Assembly (NCBI RefSeq): GCF_015040615.1
Contig: NZ_CP060402.1
Span: 1,860,001-1,924,000, forward strand
DNA: 64,000 nt
Direction: 5' to 3'
Origin: Microbacterium sp. YJN-G
GTDB lineage: Bacteria > Actinomycetota > Actinomycetes > Actinomycetales > Microbacteriaceae
Shown here: piece by piece, positions 18,181 to 28,507 of the stretch
Position numbering within the stretch: the stretch's first letter is position 1
Layout of the letters: each line of letters starts with the position of its first letter
The notes under the pieces: model-generated
The model's input: the letters and a program-made list of their open reading frames with translations, nothing else
What the model was told of the DNA's origin: nothing
Database searches by the model: none
Translations under genes and position numbers: made by a program

Positions 18181-19471
18181 CCCGCTGTCCTCCGTCATCG
18201 TCCCTCTTCTGCCCATCCTCGTCCGGCGCGCGCTCGACGAACACCGTCGCGATGCCCCTGCCGCGTCCGCGCGATGCGCCGCCGGTGAGCACCAGCCCGT
18301 CGACGGTCGCCATCGCACCGGGCTGCGGGATCTGCCCGAGCGCCTTGCCCAGCAGCCCGCCGATCGAGTCGACGTCCTCGTCCTCGAGCTGCAGCCCGAA
18401 CAGATCGCCGACATCCTCCAGCGGCAGACGCGAGTTGACCCGGTACCGTCCGGCCCCCAGTTCGACGACCTCGGCAGGGTTGCGGTCGTACTCGTCCGCG
18501 ATCTCGCCGACGAGCTCCTCGATGAGGTCCTCGAGGGTGACCAGGCCCGAGATCCCGCCGTGCTCGTCGACGACGATGCACACGTGCACGGCATCCCGCT
18601 TCATCTGCTGCAGCAGCGTCTCGGCGCGCATCGACTCGGGGACGAACACCGCCGGCCGCGCGATCGGCCGCACCGGCGCACCGCGCCAGGAGCTCTCGTC
18701 GCGGTACGCGAACTGCACGAGGTCCTTCAGGTACAGCACTCCCACGACGTCGTCGGCCTCGTCGTCGACGACCGGCATCCGCGAGACTCCGCTGCGCAGG
18801 AACAGATCCATCGCCTCGGTCGTGGTCGCCGTCGCATCGACCGCGAGCATCTCGGTGCGGGGCACCATGACGGCGCGCACGAACTGGTCGGTGAAGTCGA
18901 ACACCGAGTGGATGAGGTCGCGGTCGTCCTCCTCGATGAGGTCGTTCGACGCCGCCTCGTCGACCATGCTCAGCAGCTGCTCCTCCGAGGCGAAGCTGCT
19001 GCGTCCGGTGCCGGGCGTCACCCGGCGTCCGGCGCTGACCAGTGCCTGGGCGAGCGGGCCGAGCAGAATTCGCACGCCGCGCACGGTGGGCGACCACGCC
19101 TGCAGCATCGTCGCCGCGTGCAGCCGGCCGAACGAGCGCGGGCTCGCCCCGACCAGCACGAAGGTGATGGCCGTCATCAGCAGCGCGGCGGCCAGCATGG
19201 CCCACCAGATGCTCGGCAGCAGCGAGTCGAGTGCGACCGTGACGAGCACCGCCGCGGTGGTCTCGGACAGCACGCGCATGAACGCCACGGCGTTGACGTG
19301 CGGGTCGGGGTCCGCCGCGATCGTGCGCAGCGCCTTGGCGTTGCGTCCCTCGGCGGCCAGCTCTTCGATACCCGAGCGCGAGGTCACCGAGAACGCCGCG
19401 TCCACGGCGGCCATGAGGCCGCCGAAGGCGACCAGCAGCACGGCCGCCGCGAGGAGTATCGCCGGTGTCAT
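18173..19471 (-). CDS. CNNM/CorC-type CBS-domain membrane protein
   Basis: A 432-residue protein of the HlyC/CorC (CNNM) family, linked to Mg2+ or Co2+ export. The N-terminal DUF21 domain has about four membrane segments (MTPAILLAAAVLLVAFGG onward). A cytosolic pair of CBS domains follows (VRAVMVPRTEMLAV, SRMPVVDDEADDVVGVLYLKD, and VCIVVDEHGGISGLVTLED). A CorC_HlyC transporter-associated domain (RYRVNSRLPLEDVGDLFGL) closes it. ATG 19471 overlaps the ybeY stop as ATGA. The phoH-ybeY-corC-era order is a conserved RNA-metabolism cluster. Confidence 0.92.
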   Translation of the reverse strand: MTPAILLAAAVLLVAFGGLMAAVDAAFSVTSRSGIEELAAEGRNAKALRTIAADPDPHVNAVAFMRVLSETTAAVLVTVALDSLLPSIWWAMLAAALLMTAITFVLVGASPRSFGRLHAATMLQAWSPTVRGVRILLGPLAQALVSAGRRVTPGTGRSSFASEEQLLSMVDEAASNDLIEEDDRDLIHSVFDFTDQFVRAVMVPRTEMLAVDATATTTEAMDLFLRSGVSRMPVVDDEADDVVGVLYLKDLVQFAYRDESSWRGAPVRPIARPAVFVPESMRAETLLQQMKRDAVHVCIVVDEHGGISGLVTLEDLIEELVGEIADEYDRNPAEVVELGAGRYRVNSRLPLEDVGDLFGLQLEDEDVDSIGGLLGKALGQIPQPGAMATVDGLVLTGGASRGRGRGIATVFVERAPDEDGQKRDDDGGQRDD

Positions 19472-19926
19472 CGACGGCGCTCGGCCTGTGCGAACGCCTC
19501 GATCAGCGACTTCTGCAGTCCGAACATCTCGCGCTCGTCCTCGGGCTCGGCGTGGTCGAAGCCCAGCAGGTGCAGCAGTCCGTGGGTGGTCAGCAGGATG
19601 AGCTCGTCCATCAGCGTGTGCCCGGCAGTCTGCGCCTGGGCCTCGGCCACCTGCGGGCACAGCACGATGTCACCGAGCAGGCCGGGGGCCGTCGGGCGAT
19701 CGGGGGTGCCGGGGCGCAGCTCGTCCATCGGGAAGCTCAGCACGTCGGTGGGGCCGGGCTCGTCCATCCACTGCACGTGCAGCGACTCCATCGCACCCTC
19801 GTCGACGAGCACGATCGCGACCTCGGCATCCGGGCTGACATGCAGCTGCGCGAGGTTGAAGTCGGTCAGCCGCTGCAGCACCGTCTCGTCGACGTCGACC
19901 GCCGACTCGTTGTTGATCTCGATCAT
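19468..19926 (-). CDS. ybeY: Endoribonuclease YbeY, rRNA maturation factor
   Basis: Zinc-dependent single-strand endoribonuclease involved in 16S rRNA 3'-end processing and ribosome quality control. The metal site HGLLHLLGFDH matches the H-x3-H-x5-H family signature exactly. The upstream conserved DEPGPTDVLSFPMDE loop and GDIVLCPQ are present. Length is 152 residues, normal. It is linked by ATGA overlaps to phoH upstream and to the corC-type gene downstream. Confidence 0.95.
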   Translation of the reverse strand: MIEINNESAVDVDETVLQRLTDFNLAQLHVSPDAEVAIVLVDEGAMESLHVQWMDEPGPTDVLSFPMDELRPGTPDRPTAPGLLGDIVLCPQVAEAQAQTAGHTLMDELILLTTHGLLHLLGFDHAEPEDEREMFGLQKSLIEAFAQAERRR

Positions 19927-21026
19927 TCCAGGCCCCGTCTCGGCTTGCGGTCTCTCAGATTGGGGCGCATGCCCGCGCGCCGGTCGGCGCGGTTGGCGAA
20001 CTCGTGCGCCTGCTCGCGCTCCACACGGGCTGCGGTGCGCTTCTCGTCGTACTCGCTGTAGGCGTCGACGATGCGCCCGACGAGCGAGTGGCGCACGACA
20101 TCGTCGCTGGTCAGGCGCGAGAAGTGGATGTCGTCGATGTCGCCGAGCACCCGGGTGACCAGTCGCAGGCCCGAGGCGCCGGTGGGCAGGTCGACCTGGG
20201 TGATGTCGCCGGTGACCACCATCTTCGTGCCGAAGCCGAGCCGGGTCAGGAACATCTTCATCTGCTCGGGCGTGGTGTTCTGCGCCTCGTCGAGCACGAC
20301 GAACGAGTCGTTCAGGGTGCGTCCGCGCATGTACGCGAGCGGGGCGACCTCGATGGTGCCCGTCGCCATCAGGCGGGGCACGACCTCGGGGTCCATCATC
20401 TCGTTGAGCGCGTCGTACAGCGGGCGCAGGTACGGGTCGATCTTGTCGGTGAGCGAGCCGGGCAGGAAGCCGAGCCGCTCCCCCGCCTCGACAGCCGGCC
20501 GGGTCAGGATGATGCGCTGCACCTCTTTGCGCTGCAGCGCCTGCACGGCCTTGGCCATCGCGAGATAGGTCTTGCCTGTTCCCGCAGGGCCGATACCGAA
20601 GACGATCGTGTTCTGCTCGATCGCGTCGACGTACTCCTTCTGCCCGAGGGTCTTGGGGCGGATGACGCGGCCGCGGGTGGAGAGGATCGCCTCGCCGAGC
20701 ACCTCGCTGGGGCGGGGCCCGTCGTCGCGGCGCAGCATCTTCGCCGAGTGCTCGACATCGCTGGGCAGCAGGTCGTGGCCCGAGCGGGTCATCTCGAGCA
20801 GCTCTTCGACGAGCTTCATGGCCGCCTCGACGTCGGCATCCGAACCGCCGAGGTTGATCTCGTTGCCGCGGACCAGCACCTGCACCCGGGGGTGCTGCTT
20901 CTCGAGCATGCGCAGCAGCCGGTCCTGCGGGCCGAGCAGCTGCACCATGGCGACCCCGTCGGCGTAGATGCGCTCGGTGCGTTCAGGCTGAGCGGGGAAC
21001 TGCGGGGCGGGTGCGTCAGAAGCCAA
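19923..21026 (-). CDS. phoH: PhoH-like ATPase (PhoL/YbeZ)
   Basis: Predicted RNA helicase-like P-loop ATPase that works with YbeY. Walker A is FGIGPAGTGKTYLAMA; Walker B is SFVVLDEAQNTTPEQM, followed by TKMVVTGDITQVDLP. Length is 367 residues. The N-terminal portion (RVQVLVRGNEINLGGSD) is the small domain of the PhoL branch. The C-terminal tail is strongly basic, as expected for RNA contact. The start is TTG 21026, inside the 3' end of the HIT gene, with GGAGG nine bases upstream. Confidence 0.93.
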   Translation of the reverse strand: MASDAPAPQFPAQPERTERIYADGVAMVQLLGPQDRLLRMLEKQHPRVQVLVRGNEINLGGSDADVEAAMKLVEELLEMTRSGHDLLPSDVEHSAKMLRRDDGPRPSEVLGEAILSTRGRVIRPKTLGQKEYVDAIEQNTIVFGIGPAGTGKTYLAMAKAVQALQRKEVQRIILTRPAVEAGERLGFLPGSLTDKIDPYLRPLYDALNEMMDPEVVPRLMATGTIEVAPLAYMRGRTLNDSFVVLDEAQNTTPEQMKMFLTRLGFGTKMVVTGDITQVDLPTGASGLRLVTRVLGDIDDIHFSRLTSDDVVRHSLVGRIVDAYSEYDEKRTAARVEREQAHEFANRADRRAGMRPNLRDRKPRRGLE

Positions 21027-21363
21027 CGAGCTTGCCCTCCTCGATGTCGGCGAGCACGTGCGCGTGCACGTGGAAGACGGACTGTCCGGCGCTGGGGCCG
21101 TTGTTGAAGATCAGACGATACTCCCCGTTGGAGTGCTCGGCGGCGATCTCCTTGGCCATCGCGACCATCTCGGCCATCAGGCCCGGGTCACCGGCGGCGA
21201 GCTCGGTGACGTCGCGGTACTGCTCGGTGACCGGGATGATCAGCACGTGCACGGGTGCCTGCGGGTTGATGTCGCGGATGGCGAAGACCCGCTCGGTCCG
21301 GGCGACGAAGTCGCCCGGGATCTCGCCGTTCAGGATCCGGGTGAAGATCGAGGGTTCGGTCAT
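21016..21363 (-). CDS. HIT-family nucleotide hydrolase/transferase
   Basis: A 115-residue Hint-type histidine triad protein. The active-site triad is in QSVFHVHAHVL; the N-terminal FTRILNGEIPGDFV and the conserved HVLIIPVTEQYRDV are typical. Such proteins hydrolyse AMP-lysine or other nucleoside phosphoramidates. It sits between rsmE and phoH, overlapping phoH by 11 bases, a frequent actinobacterial arrangement. Confidence 0.92.
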   Translation of the reverse strand: MTEPSIFTRILNGEIPGDFVARTERVFAIRDINPQAPVHVLIIPVTEQYRDVTELAAGDPGLMAEMVAMAKEIAAEHSNGEYRLIFNNGPSAGQSVFHVHAHVLADIEEGKLVGF

Positions 21364-21428
21364 GCGTTCAGTCTACTGAGCGGATGCCGCGCCCGGCCGG
21401 GCACGGTCTTCCATCGTCCGGGTACGGC

Positions 21429-22157
21429 TCACCAGCGCCCGATGGCTCCGGACAGCACGGCGATCGCCGCGGGACCGGCGGTCGAGGTGCGCAGCACGGT
21501 GTCGCCCAGGCGCACGCGCTCGGCTCCGGCCTCCTCGAGCCTCTCCAGCTCCTCGGAGGCGATGCCGCCCTCGGGTCCGACGACCAGCACGATGTCACGT
21601 CCGTCGGAGCGGATGCCGGTCAGTCGGGTCTCGGTCCACGGGTCGAGCACGAGCATCCTGGCATCCTCGGCCCGCTTCGCGAGCTGGGCGGTGGACTCCA
21701 CCGGCGCGACGGAGGGCACCCACGCGCGGTGCGCCTGCTTGGCGGCCTCGCGGACGATGCTCGCCCACCGCTCGCGCCCCTTGGCGGCCTTGGGGCCGTC
21801 CCAGCGCGAGACGCTGCGCGCCGCCTGCCAGGGGACGATCTCGTCGGCGCCCAGTTCGCAGGCCGCCTGGATGGCGAGCTCGTCGCGGTCACCCTTCGCG
21901 AGGGCCTGCACGAGCACGATCCGCGAGGACGGACGCTCCTGCACGCTGCGGGCGCCGATGCGCACGGTCACCCGCGACGCCGACACATCCTCGACGGCGC
22001 CCTCCAGCCAGGTGCCGGTGCCGTCGCCGAGGGTGATGGTCTCTCCCAGCCGCACCCGCCTGACGGTCGAGGCGTGCTTGGCCTCGGTGCCGGTGAGGGC
22101 GATGACGTCGCCGACCGCGGCATCCGTGCAGTCGGGGACGATGAAGTGCAGCGCCAT
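21429..22157 (-). CDS. rsmE: 16S rRNA (uracil(1498)-N3)-methyltransferase
   Basis: SPOUT-class methyltransferase that modifies U1498 in helix 44 of 16S rRNA. The N-terminal PUA-like part shows EAKHASTVRRVRLGE. The SAM-binding trefoil knot is visible in IVLVVGPEGGIASEELERLEEAG and RLGDTVLRTSTAGPAAIAVL. Length is 242 residues. The gene lies 26 bases after dnaJ in the heat-shock operon, as in many Gram-positives. Confidence 0.94.
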   Translation of the reverse strand: MALHFIVPDCTDAAVGDVIALTGTEAKHASTVRRVRLGETITLGDGTGTWLEGAVEDVSASRVTVRIGARSVQERPSSRIVLVQALAKGDRDELAIQAACELGADEIVPWQAARSVSRWDGPKAAKGRERWASIVREAAKQAHRAWVPSVAPVESTAQLAKRAEDARMLVLDPWTETRLTGIRSDGRDIVLVVGPEGGIASEELERLEEAGAERVRLGDTVLRTSTAGPAAIAVLSGAIGRW

Positions 22158-22183
22158 GTCGGATCCGATCGTCGAGAGGGCGG

Positions 22184-23290
22184 TCAGTGGCTGCGGAACC
22201 GGTCGCGCAGCTTCGAGAACAGCCCCTGCTGGAACTGCGCGAGCTGCGGCGCCGGAGCCTTCGCCTTCTTGGCGAATTCCTCGATGAGCTTGCGCTGCGC
22301 CGAGTCGAGGCGGGTGGGGGTGACCACCTGCACGCCCACGCGCAGATCCCCACGCTGGCTGCCGCGCAGCGGCGTCACGCCGCGACCGGCGATGGTGAGC
22401 ACGTCGCCGGACTGCACGCCGGCGCGCAGCTCGAGGTCGACCGTGCCGTCGAGCCCGTCGATGGTGGTGGTCGCGCCGAGGATGGCATCCGTCATCGACA
22501 CCTCCAGCGTCGCGAGCAGATCGTCGCCCTCACGGCTGAACACCGGGTGGGGCGCGACCGTGACCTCGACGTAGAGGTCGCCGTTCGGGCCGCCCGCGCG
22601 GCCGACGGCGCCGGAGCCGGGCAGCTGCAGGCGCAGGCCGGTCTCGACGCCCGCGGGGATGTCGAGCGACACCGTGCGCCGGGTGCGCACGCGACCCTGG
22701 CCGGCGCATCCGCCGCAGGGGTAGGCGATGGTCGTGCCGAAGCCCTCGCACGAGCCGCACGGCTGGGTGGTGATGACGTTGCCGAGAAGGCTGCGCACCT
22801 GACGCTGCACGTGGCCGGTGCCGCCGCAGACGTCGCACGTCACCGGCGAAGTGCCCGGCTGGCAGCAGCTGCCCTGACAGGTCTCGCAGAGCACGGCCGT
22901 GTCGACCTCGATGTCGCGGTGCACGCCGAAGACGACGTCGCCGAGCTCGAGGCCGACCCGCACGAGGGCATCCTCGCCGCGCTCCCGCCGCGACCGCGGG
23001 CGCGCCGTCCGCCCTCCGCCGCCCGCACCGAAGAAGGTCTCGAAGATGTCGCCGAAGCCCCCGAAGCCGCCGAAGCCGCCGTTCTCGTCGCCGCCCATGT
23101 CGTAGCGGCGCCGCGAGTCCTCGTCGCTGAGCACGTCGTATGCGTGCGTCACCAGCTTGAACCGCTCGGCGGCATCCTCCCCCGGGTTCACATCGGGGTG
23201 CAGCTGCCGCGCGAGCTTGCGGTAGGCCTTCTTGATCTCGTCCTGGGAGGCGTCGCGGGACACCCCGAGGACCTCATAATGATCCGCCAC
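22184..23290 (-). CDS. dnaJ: Chaperone DnaJ (second actinobacterial type)
   Basis: Hsp40 co-chaperone that stimulates DnaK. The J domain begins [14 protein letters not shown] and has the HPD motif in [11 protein letters not shown] Gly/Phe-rich linker ([18 protein letters not shown]) follows, then four zinc repeats: [32 protein letters not shown]. The first deviates from C-x2-C-x-G-x-G by a cysteine in the last position. I choose GTG 23290, with AAAGG five bases upstream, over GTG 23296, which lies on that site. Length is 368 residues. It lies downstream of hrcA and under CIRCE control. Confidence 0.93.
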   Translation of the reverse strand: MADHYEVLGVSRDASQDEIKKAYRKLARQLHPDVNPGEDAAERFKLVTHAYDVLSDEDSRRRYDMGGDENGGFGGFGGFGDIFETFFGAGGGGRTARPRSRRERGEDALVRVGLELGDVVFGVHRDIEVDTAVLCETCQGSCCQPGTSPVTCDVCGGTGHVQRQVRSLLGNVITTQPCGSCEGFGTTIAYPCGGCAGQGRVRTRRTVSLDIPAGVETGLRLQLPGSGAVGRAGGPNGDLYVEVTVAPHPVFSREGDDLLATLEVSMTDAILGATTTIDGLDGTVDLELRAGVQSGDVLTIAGRGVTPLRGSQRGDLRVGVQVVTPTRLDSAQRKLIEEFAKKAKAPAPQLAQFQQGLFSKLRDRFRSH

Positions 23291-23335
23291 GTTCACCTTT
23301 CTGCGTGTGTGTGCGTGCGTCTTCGACGGAGCGCG

Positions 23336-24373
23336 TCAGTGGGCGCTGCCGTCCTCCTCGAGCATCCGCGACAGGTAGCGGGCCACGGCGCGGGCCGCGG
23401 CGAGGTTGCTCGGATAGTCCATGCGCGTGGGACCCATCACGCCCACGCGCGCCATGCCGCCGGGGGCGGCGTAGTTGCTGGCCACGATCGACGCCTCGCC
23501 GAGGCCGAACGGGGCGTTCTCGGTGCCGATGCTCGTCGCGAGGCCGTGCTCGTCGGTGACCATCTCACTCATCAGCCGCAGCAGCGTGACCTGCTCCTCG
23601 ATGGCCTCCAGCAGCGGATGGATGCTGCCGCGGAAGTCGTGCTCGCGACGCGCGAGCGTCGCCGCTCCCGCCATCACCAGCCGCTCCTGGCGGAACTCGG
23701 CGAGTTCCTCGGAGATCACGGCGGCGAGGGTGTCCAGCGCCGGCTGCAGGCGCATCGCTGCGGCATCCGCACCGCCCAGGGTGAGGATGCGCTCGGTCGC
23801 CTCGCTCACCGCGCGGCCGGTGATCAGCGCCGAGATCCGTGCGCGCATGACCGCCACGTCGGCCTCGTCGATGTCCAGCGGCAGCGGTGCGATGCGCTGC
23901 GACACACCACCCGCGTCGGTCACCATCACCACCAGCACGCGGTTCGGGGAGAGCGCGACCAGTTCGATGTGGGTGATGCTGGCGCGCGCGAACGACGGGT
24001 ACTGTGCCAGGGCCACCTGCCCGGTGAGCTGCGTGAGCACGCGCACGGTGCGGGCCATGAGGTCGTCGAGATCGGAGGGATCGGCGAGGAACGATTCGAT
24101 CGCACTGCGCTGCGGACCCGACAGCGGCCGCAGCTGGGCGAGATGGTTCACGAACACCCGGTAGCCCTTGTCCGTGGGCACGCGACCGGATGAGGTGTGC
24201 GGCGCGGCGATCAGCTCTTCGTCCTCGAGCTGCGCCATGTCGTTGCGGATGGTCGCCGCCGACACCCCGAAGGCGTGCCGCTCGACGATCGACTTGCTGC
24301 CGACGGGCTCGTGGGTGGCGACATAGTCCTGCACGATCGCACGGAGAACCTCGAGTCCTCGTTCCGTGACCAT
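23336..24373 (-). CDS. hrcA: Heat-inducible transcription repressor HrcA
   Basis: Repressor of class I heat-shock genes, binding CIRCE. The N-terminal winged helix has RGLEVLRAIVQDYVATHEPVG and FGVSAATIRNDMAQLEDEEL, with the wing HTSSGRVPTDKGYR. The large GAF-like effector part follows. The best start is ATG 24373 (MVTERGLE), with AAGGGAG upstream, giving 345 residues; an in-frame ATG 18 bases earlier would place the start inside the CIRCE region. Autoregulation is expected because CIRCE lies directly upstream. Confidence 0.95.
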   Translation of the reverse strand: MVTERGLEVLRAIVQDYVATHEPVGSKSIVERHAFGVSAATIRNDMAQLEDEELIAAPHTSSGRVPTDKGYRVFVNHLAQLRPLSGPQRSAIESFLADPSDLDDLMARTVRVLTQLTGQVALAQYPSFARASITHIELVALSPNRVLVVMVTDAGGVSQRIAPLPLDIDEADVAVMRARISALITGRAVSEATERILTLGGADAAAMRLQPALDTLAAVISEELAEFRQERLVMAGAATLARREHDFRGSIHPLLEAIEEQVTLLRLMSEMVTDEHGLATSIGTENAPFGLGEASIVASNYAAPGGMARVGVMGPTRMDYPSNLAAARAVARYLSRMLEEDGSAH

Positions 24374-24384
24374 GTCGCTCCCTT

Positions 24385-24411
24385 CTGGCACTCCCCCGGT
24401 CTGAGTGCCAA
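24385..24411 (-). promoter_or_regulatory. CIRCE operator
   Basis: The minus strand reads TTGGCACTC, nine bases, GAGTGCCAG. This matches the HrcA operator TTAGCACTC-N9-GAGTGCTAA with compensated changes (eight of nine arm positions complementary). It overlaps the expected start of transcription of hrcA-dnaJ. Confidence 0.88.
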
Positions 24412-24416
24412 TTCTA
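24411..24416 (-). promoter_or_regulatory. -10 box TAGAAT for hrcA-dnaJ
   Basis: TAGAAT abuts the left arm of CIRCE on the minus strand, so HrcA bound to CIRCE would block initiation. I could not identify a convincing -35. Confidence 0.6.
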
Positions 24417-24430
24417 CCCCGGGACCCAGG

Positions 24431-25651
24431 TCAGTCGGTGAGGGCGCGGACGACCGCGTCGGCGAGCAGCCGGCCGCGCAGGGTGAGGCGCACCCGGCGG
24501 TCGCGCAGCGCGGATGCCGCATCGACGAGCCCGTCCGAGATGAGCTCGGCGACGCGATCACGACGGGTCGGCTCGATGTCGGCGATCGGCAGTCCCTCGG
24601 CAAGACGACTCTGCAGCAGCACCCGCTCGAGGGTGCGCGCCTGAGCATCCGGGCGCTCGCGGCCCGCGGCCGGCGACTCCCCCGACGCCAGGCGCTGCGC
24701 GTACGCGGCGGGATGCTTCACGTTCCACCACCGCAGGCCCGCGACATGACTGTGCGCACCGGGACCGAACCCCCACCAGTCCGAACCGCGCCAGTACGCC
24801 AGGTTGTGCCGTGAGCGGTTGCGGTCCTCGCGCGCCCAGTTGCTCACCTCGTACCAGGCGAACCCGGCCTCGGCCAGCCGCCGGTCGGCGGTCTCGTACA
24901 TGTCGGCCTGCAGGTCGTCGTCCGGGGTCGGAACCTCGCCGCGGCGGATCTGCCTGGCCAGCTTCGTGCCGTCCTCGATGATGAGCGCGTAGGCCGAGAT
25001 GTGGTCGGGCTGCAGCCCGATCGCCTCGTCCAGCGATCGCTCCCAGTCCGCCGGCGACTCGCCCGGCGCGCCGTAGATGAGGTCGACGCTGACGTCGAGC
25101 CCGGCCTCCCGCGCCGCGCGGACGGCCGTGGCGACGTTCTCGGGGCGGTGCGTGCGATCCAGCGCCGCCAGCACGTGCGGCACGGCCGACTGCATCCCGA
25201 TCGAGAGGCGGGTCACCCCCGCCTCCCTCAGCGTGTCGACAACCGCCGGCGTCACGGTGTCGGGGTTCGCCTCGACGGTCACCTCGGCGCCGTCACGGAT
25301 GCCGAAGGCGTCGGATGCCGCGTGCAGCATCCGCGCCAGGTCACCAGGCGGCAGCAGCGTCGGCGTGCCGCCGCCGAAGAAGACCGTGTCGAGCGGGCGC
25401 ACGGCATCCGCCTCGCCGAGCACCTCACGGGCCAGGGCGATCTCTCGGATCAGCGTGTCGGCGTACTCGTCCTGCCGCGCGCCGCGCAGCTCACTGGACG
25501 TATAGGTGTTGAAGTCGCAGTACCCGCACCGCACCCGGCAGAACGGCACGTGCAGATACGCCGACAGCGGCATCGACGCATCGACATCGAGATCCTGGGG
25601 CAGCCGGCCGTCGGGCGGCGCCGGATCCCCCACGGGAAGCGGTCCTGCCAT
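24431..25651 (-). CDS. hemW: Radical SAM heme chaperone HemW
   Basis: HemW carries heme to target proteins; older names call it a coproporphyrinogen III oxidase homologue. The radical SAM cluster motif is CRVRCGYC (C38, C42, C45), inside AYLHVPFCRVRCGYCDFN. VFFGGGTPTLL and the HemW-type RHNLAYWRGSDWWGFGPGAHSH support assignment to HemW rather than HemN. Length is 406 residues. ATG 25651 overlaps the DUF1990 stop as TGATG. In Gram-positives hemW usually sits beside lepA and hrcA, as here. Confidence 0.93.
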   Translation of the reverse strand: MAGPLPVGDPAPPDGRLPQDLDVDASMPLSAYLHVPFCRVRCGYCDFNTYTSSELRGARQDEYADTLIREIALAREVLGEADAVRPLDTVFFGGGTPTLLPPGDLARMLHAASDAFGIRDGAEVTVEANPDTVTPAVVDTLREAGVTRLSIGMQSAVPHVLAALDRTHRPENVATAVRAAREAGLDVSVDLIYGAPGESPADWERSLDEAIGLQPDHISAYALIIEDGTKLARQIRRGEVPTPDDDLQADMYETADRRLAEAGFAWYEVSNWAREDRNRSRHNLAYWRGSDWWGFGPGAHSHVAGLRWWNVKHPAAYAQRLASGESPAAGRERPDAQARTLERVLLQSRLAEGLPIADIEPTRRDRVAELISDGLVDAASALRDRRVRLTLRGRLLADAVVRALTD

Positions 25652-26301
25652 CAGATGGGCGTGGTGTACAGCGGCGAGATCGCCCGCAGGTAGCGCGCGA
25701 ACAGCTCACGGCGACGGCGACGCACCATGCCGGGCAGGCGGTAGAGCAGCGAGACGGGTGCGTCGAAGGCACGCACGGTGAACCAGACCTCGTCGGTGTC
25801 GTCACGCCAGTCGATGTCGAACGACTCCTCGCCGCTGACCACCGATCCGCGGACGGTGCCCAGCACGAAGCCGATCCGGCGGCGCTCCTCGGTGACCGAG
25901 ATGACGCGCAGCTCGGCATCCGCGCGCATCCCGTTGACGCGCCCGCGCAGCTTCAGGGTCATCCCCGGCGCGACGTACGGCGTGCCCTCGGAGTCGAAGC
26001 GCTGCTCGACCTGGCTGCGGTTCGGGGCGATGGGAGCGCCCTCGGCGTCGAAGCTGACACCCGTGTACGCGGTGCCAGATTCGGGCCGCACGTCCGAGAG
26101 CTCGAGCCCGGCGGCGCGCTGCGCCGTCCACGACAGCAGTGCCTCGCCGGCGGAGCGGAACCGCTCCTCGCCGCTGCCGATGCGCCAGGTCTCCTCGGCC
26201 GGGATGCTGTGCTCCGGCGGATACTGCATGAGATCCGGGGCGTGCGTCGCCCCGACCGCGGCATAGTCGACCGTGCCTTCTCGGAATGTCCCGCGACGCA
26301 T
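25651..26301 (-). CDS. DUF1990 family protein
   Basis: A 216-residue member of the DUF1990 family, which has no established function and occurs in actinobacteria and plants. Recognisable segments are WRIGSGEERFRSAGEALLSW near the N-terminus, and GFVLGTVRGSVVSGEESFDI with VRAFDAPVSLLYRLPG toward the C-terminus. It resembles a lipid-binding START-like fold (inference). ATG 26301 lies seven bases after TAGGGT (26309-26314, minus strand), which suggests a leaderless start. It is translationally coupled to hemW. Confidence 0.8.
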   Translation of the reverse strand: MRRGTFREGTVDYAAVGATHAPDLMQYPPEHSIPAEETWRIGSGEERFRSAGEALLSWTAQRAAGLELSDVRPESGTAYTGVSFDAEGAPIAPNRSQVEQRFDSEGTPYVAPGMTLKLRGRVNGMRADAELRVISVTEERRRIGFVLGTVRGSVVSGEESFDIDWRDDTDEVWFTVRAFDAPVSLLYRLPGMVRRRRRELFARYLRAISPLYTTPI

Positions 26302-26308
26302 GTGCACA

Positions 26309-26314
26309 ACCCTA
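26309..26314 (-). promoter_or_regulatory. -10 box TAGGGT for DUF1990-hemW
   Basis: TAGGGT on the minus strand is seven bases from ATG 26301, marking a promoter between lepA and the DUF1990 gene. Confidence 0.5.
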
Positions 26315-26387
26315 CGTGACGCGCCTGGACGGCGCCCTGATGCCCTCCGCCGTTTCGCGAAAGGGCCCGACCGGTCCTGCGGACCGC

Positions 26388-28250
<1,863 letters not shown>

Positions 28251-28283
28251 GGGGTCCTTGGTGGGGCCGGAAGCGTTCTGACG

Positions 28284-28318
28284 ATTCTACGTTCAGCGGC
28301 CCGGAATCCCCATTCCGG
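28284..28318. promoter_or_regulatory. lepA promoter and a palindromic operator candidate
   Basis: TAGAAT on the minus strand (28284-28289) is the probable lepA -10, giving a leader of about 27 bases. Immediately upstream, CCGGAAT-CCCC-ATTCCGG (28301-28318) is a perfect 7-bp inverted repeat between lepA and the divergent transporter operon, whose candidate -10 (GATAGT, 28328-28333) lies just beyond. No regulator gene is adjacent. Confidence 0.45.
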
Positions 28319-28507
28319 AGAACCGATGATAGTCTCGCGAAGTTGCCCTCGAGCGTCTGACACCGGATGCCATGGAGCACAGGACTCCGTCACAGCCGCC
28401 CACGCTGTCGATGTGCGCCGCGGCGTGGATGATGCTTGAATGACTTCCCGACCCAGCGCTGCGTCGGCAGATCCCGCGCGCGCTGTAGAAGAGAAAGAAT
28501 CACCACC

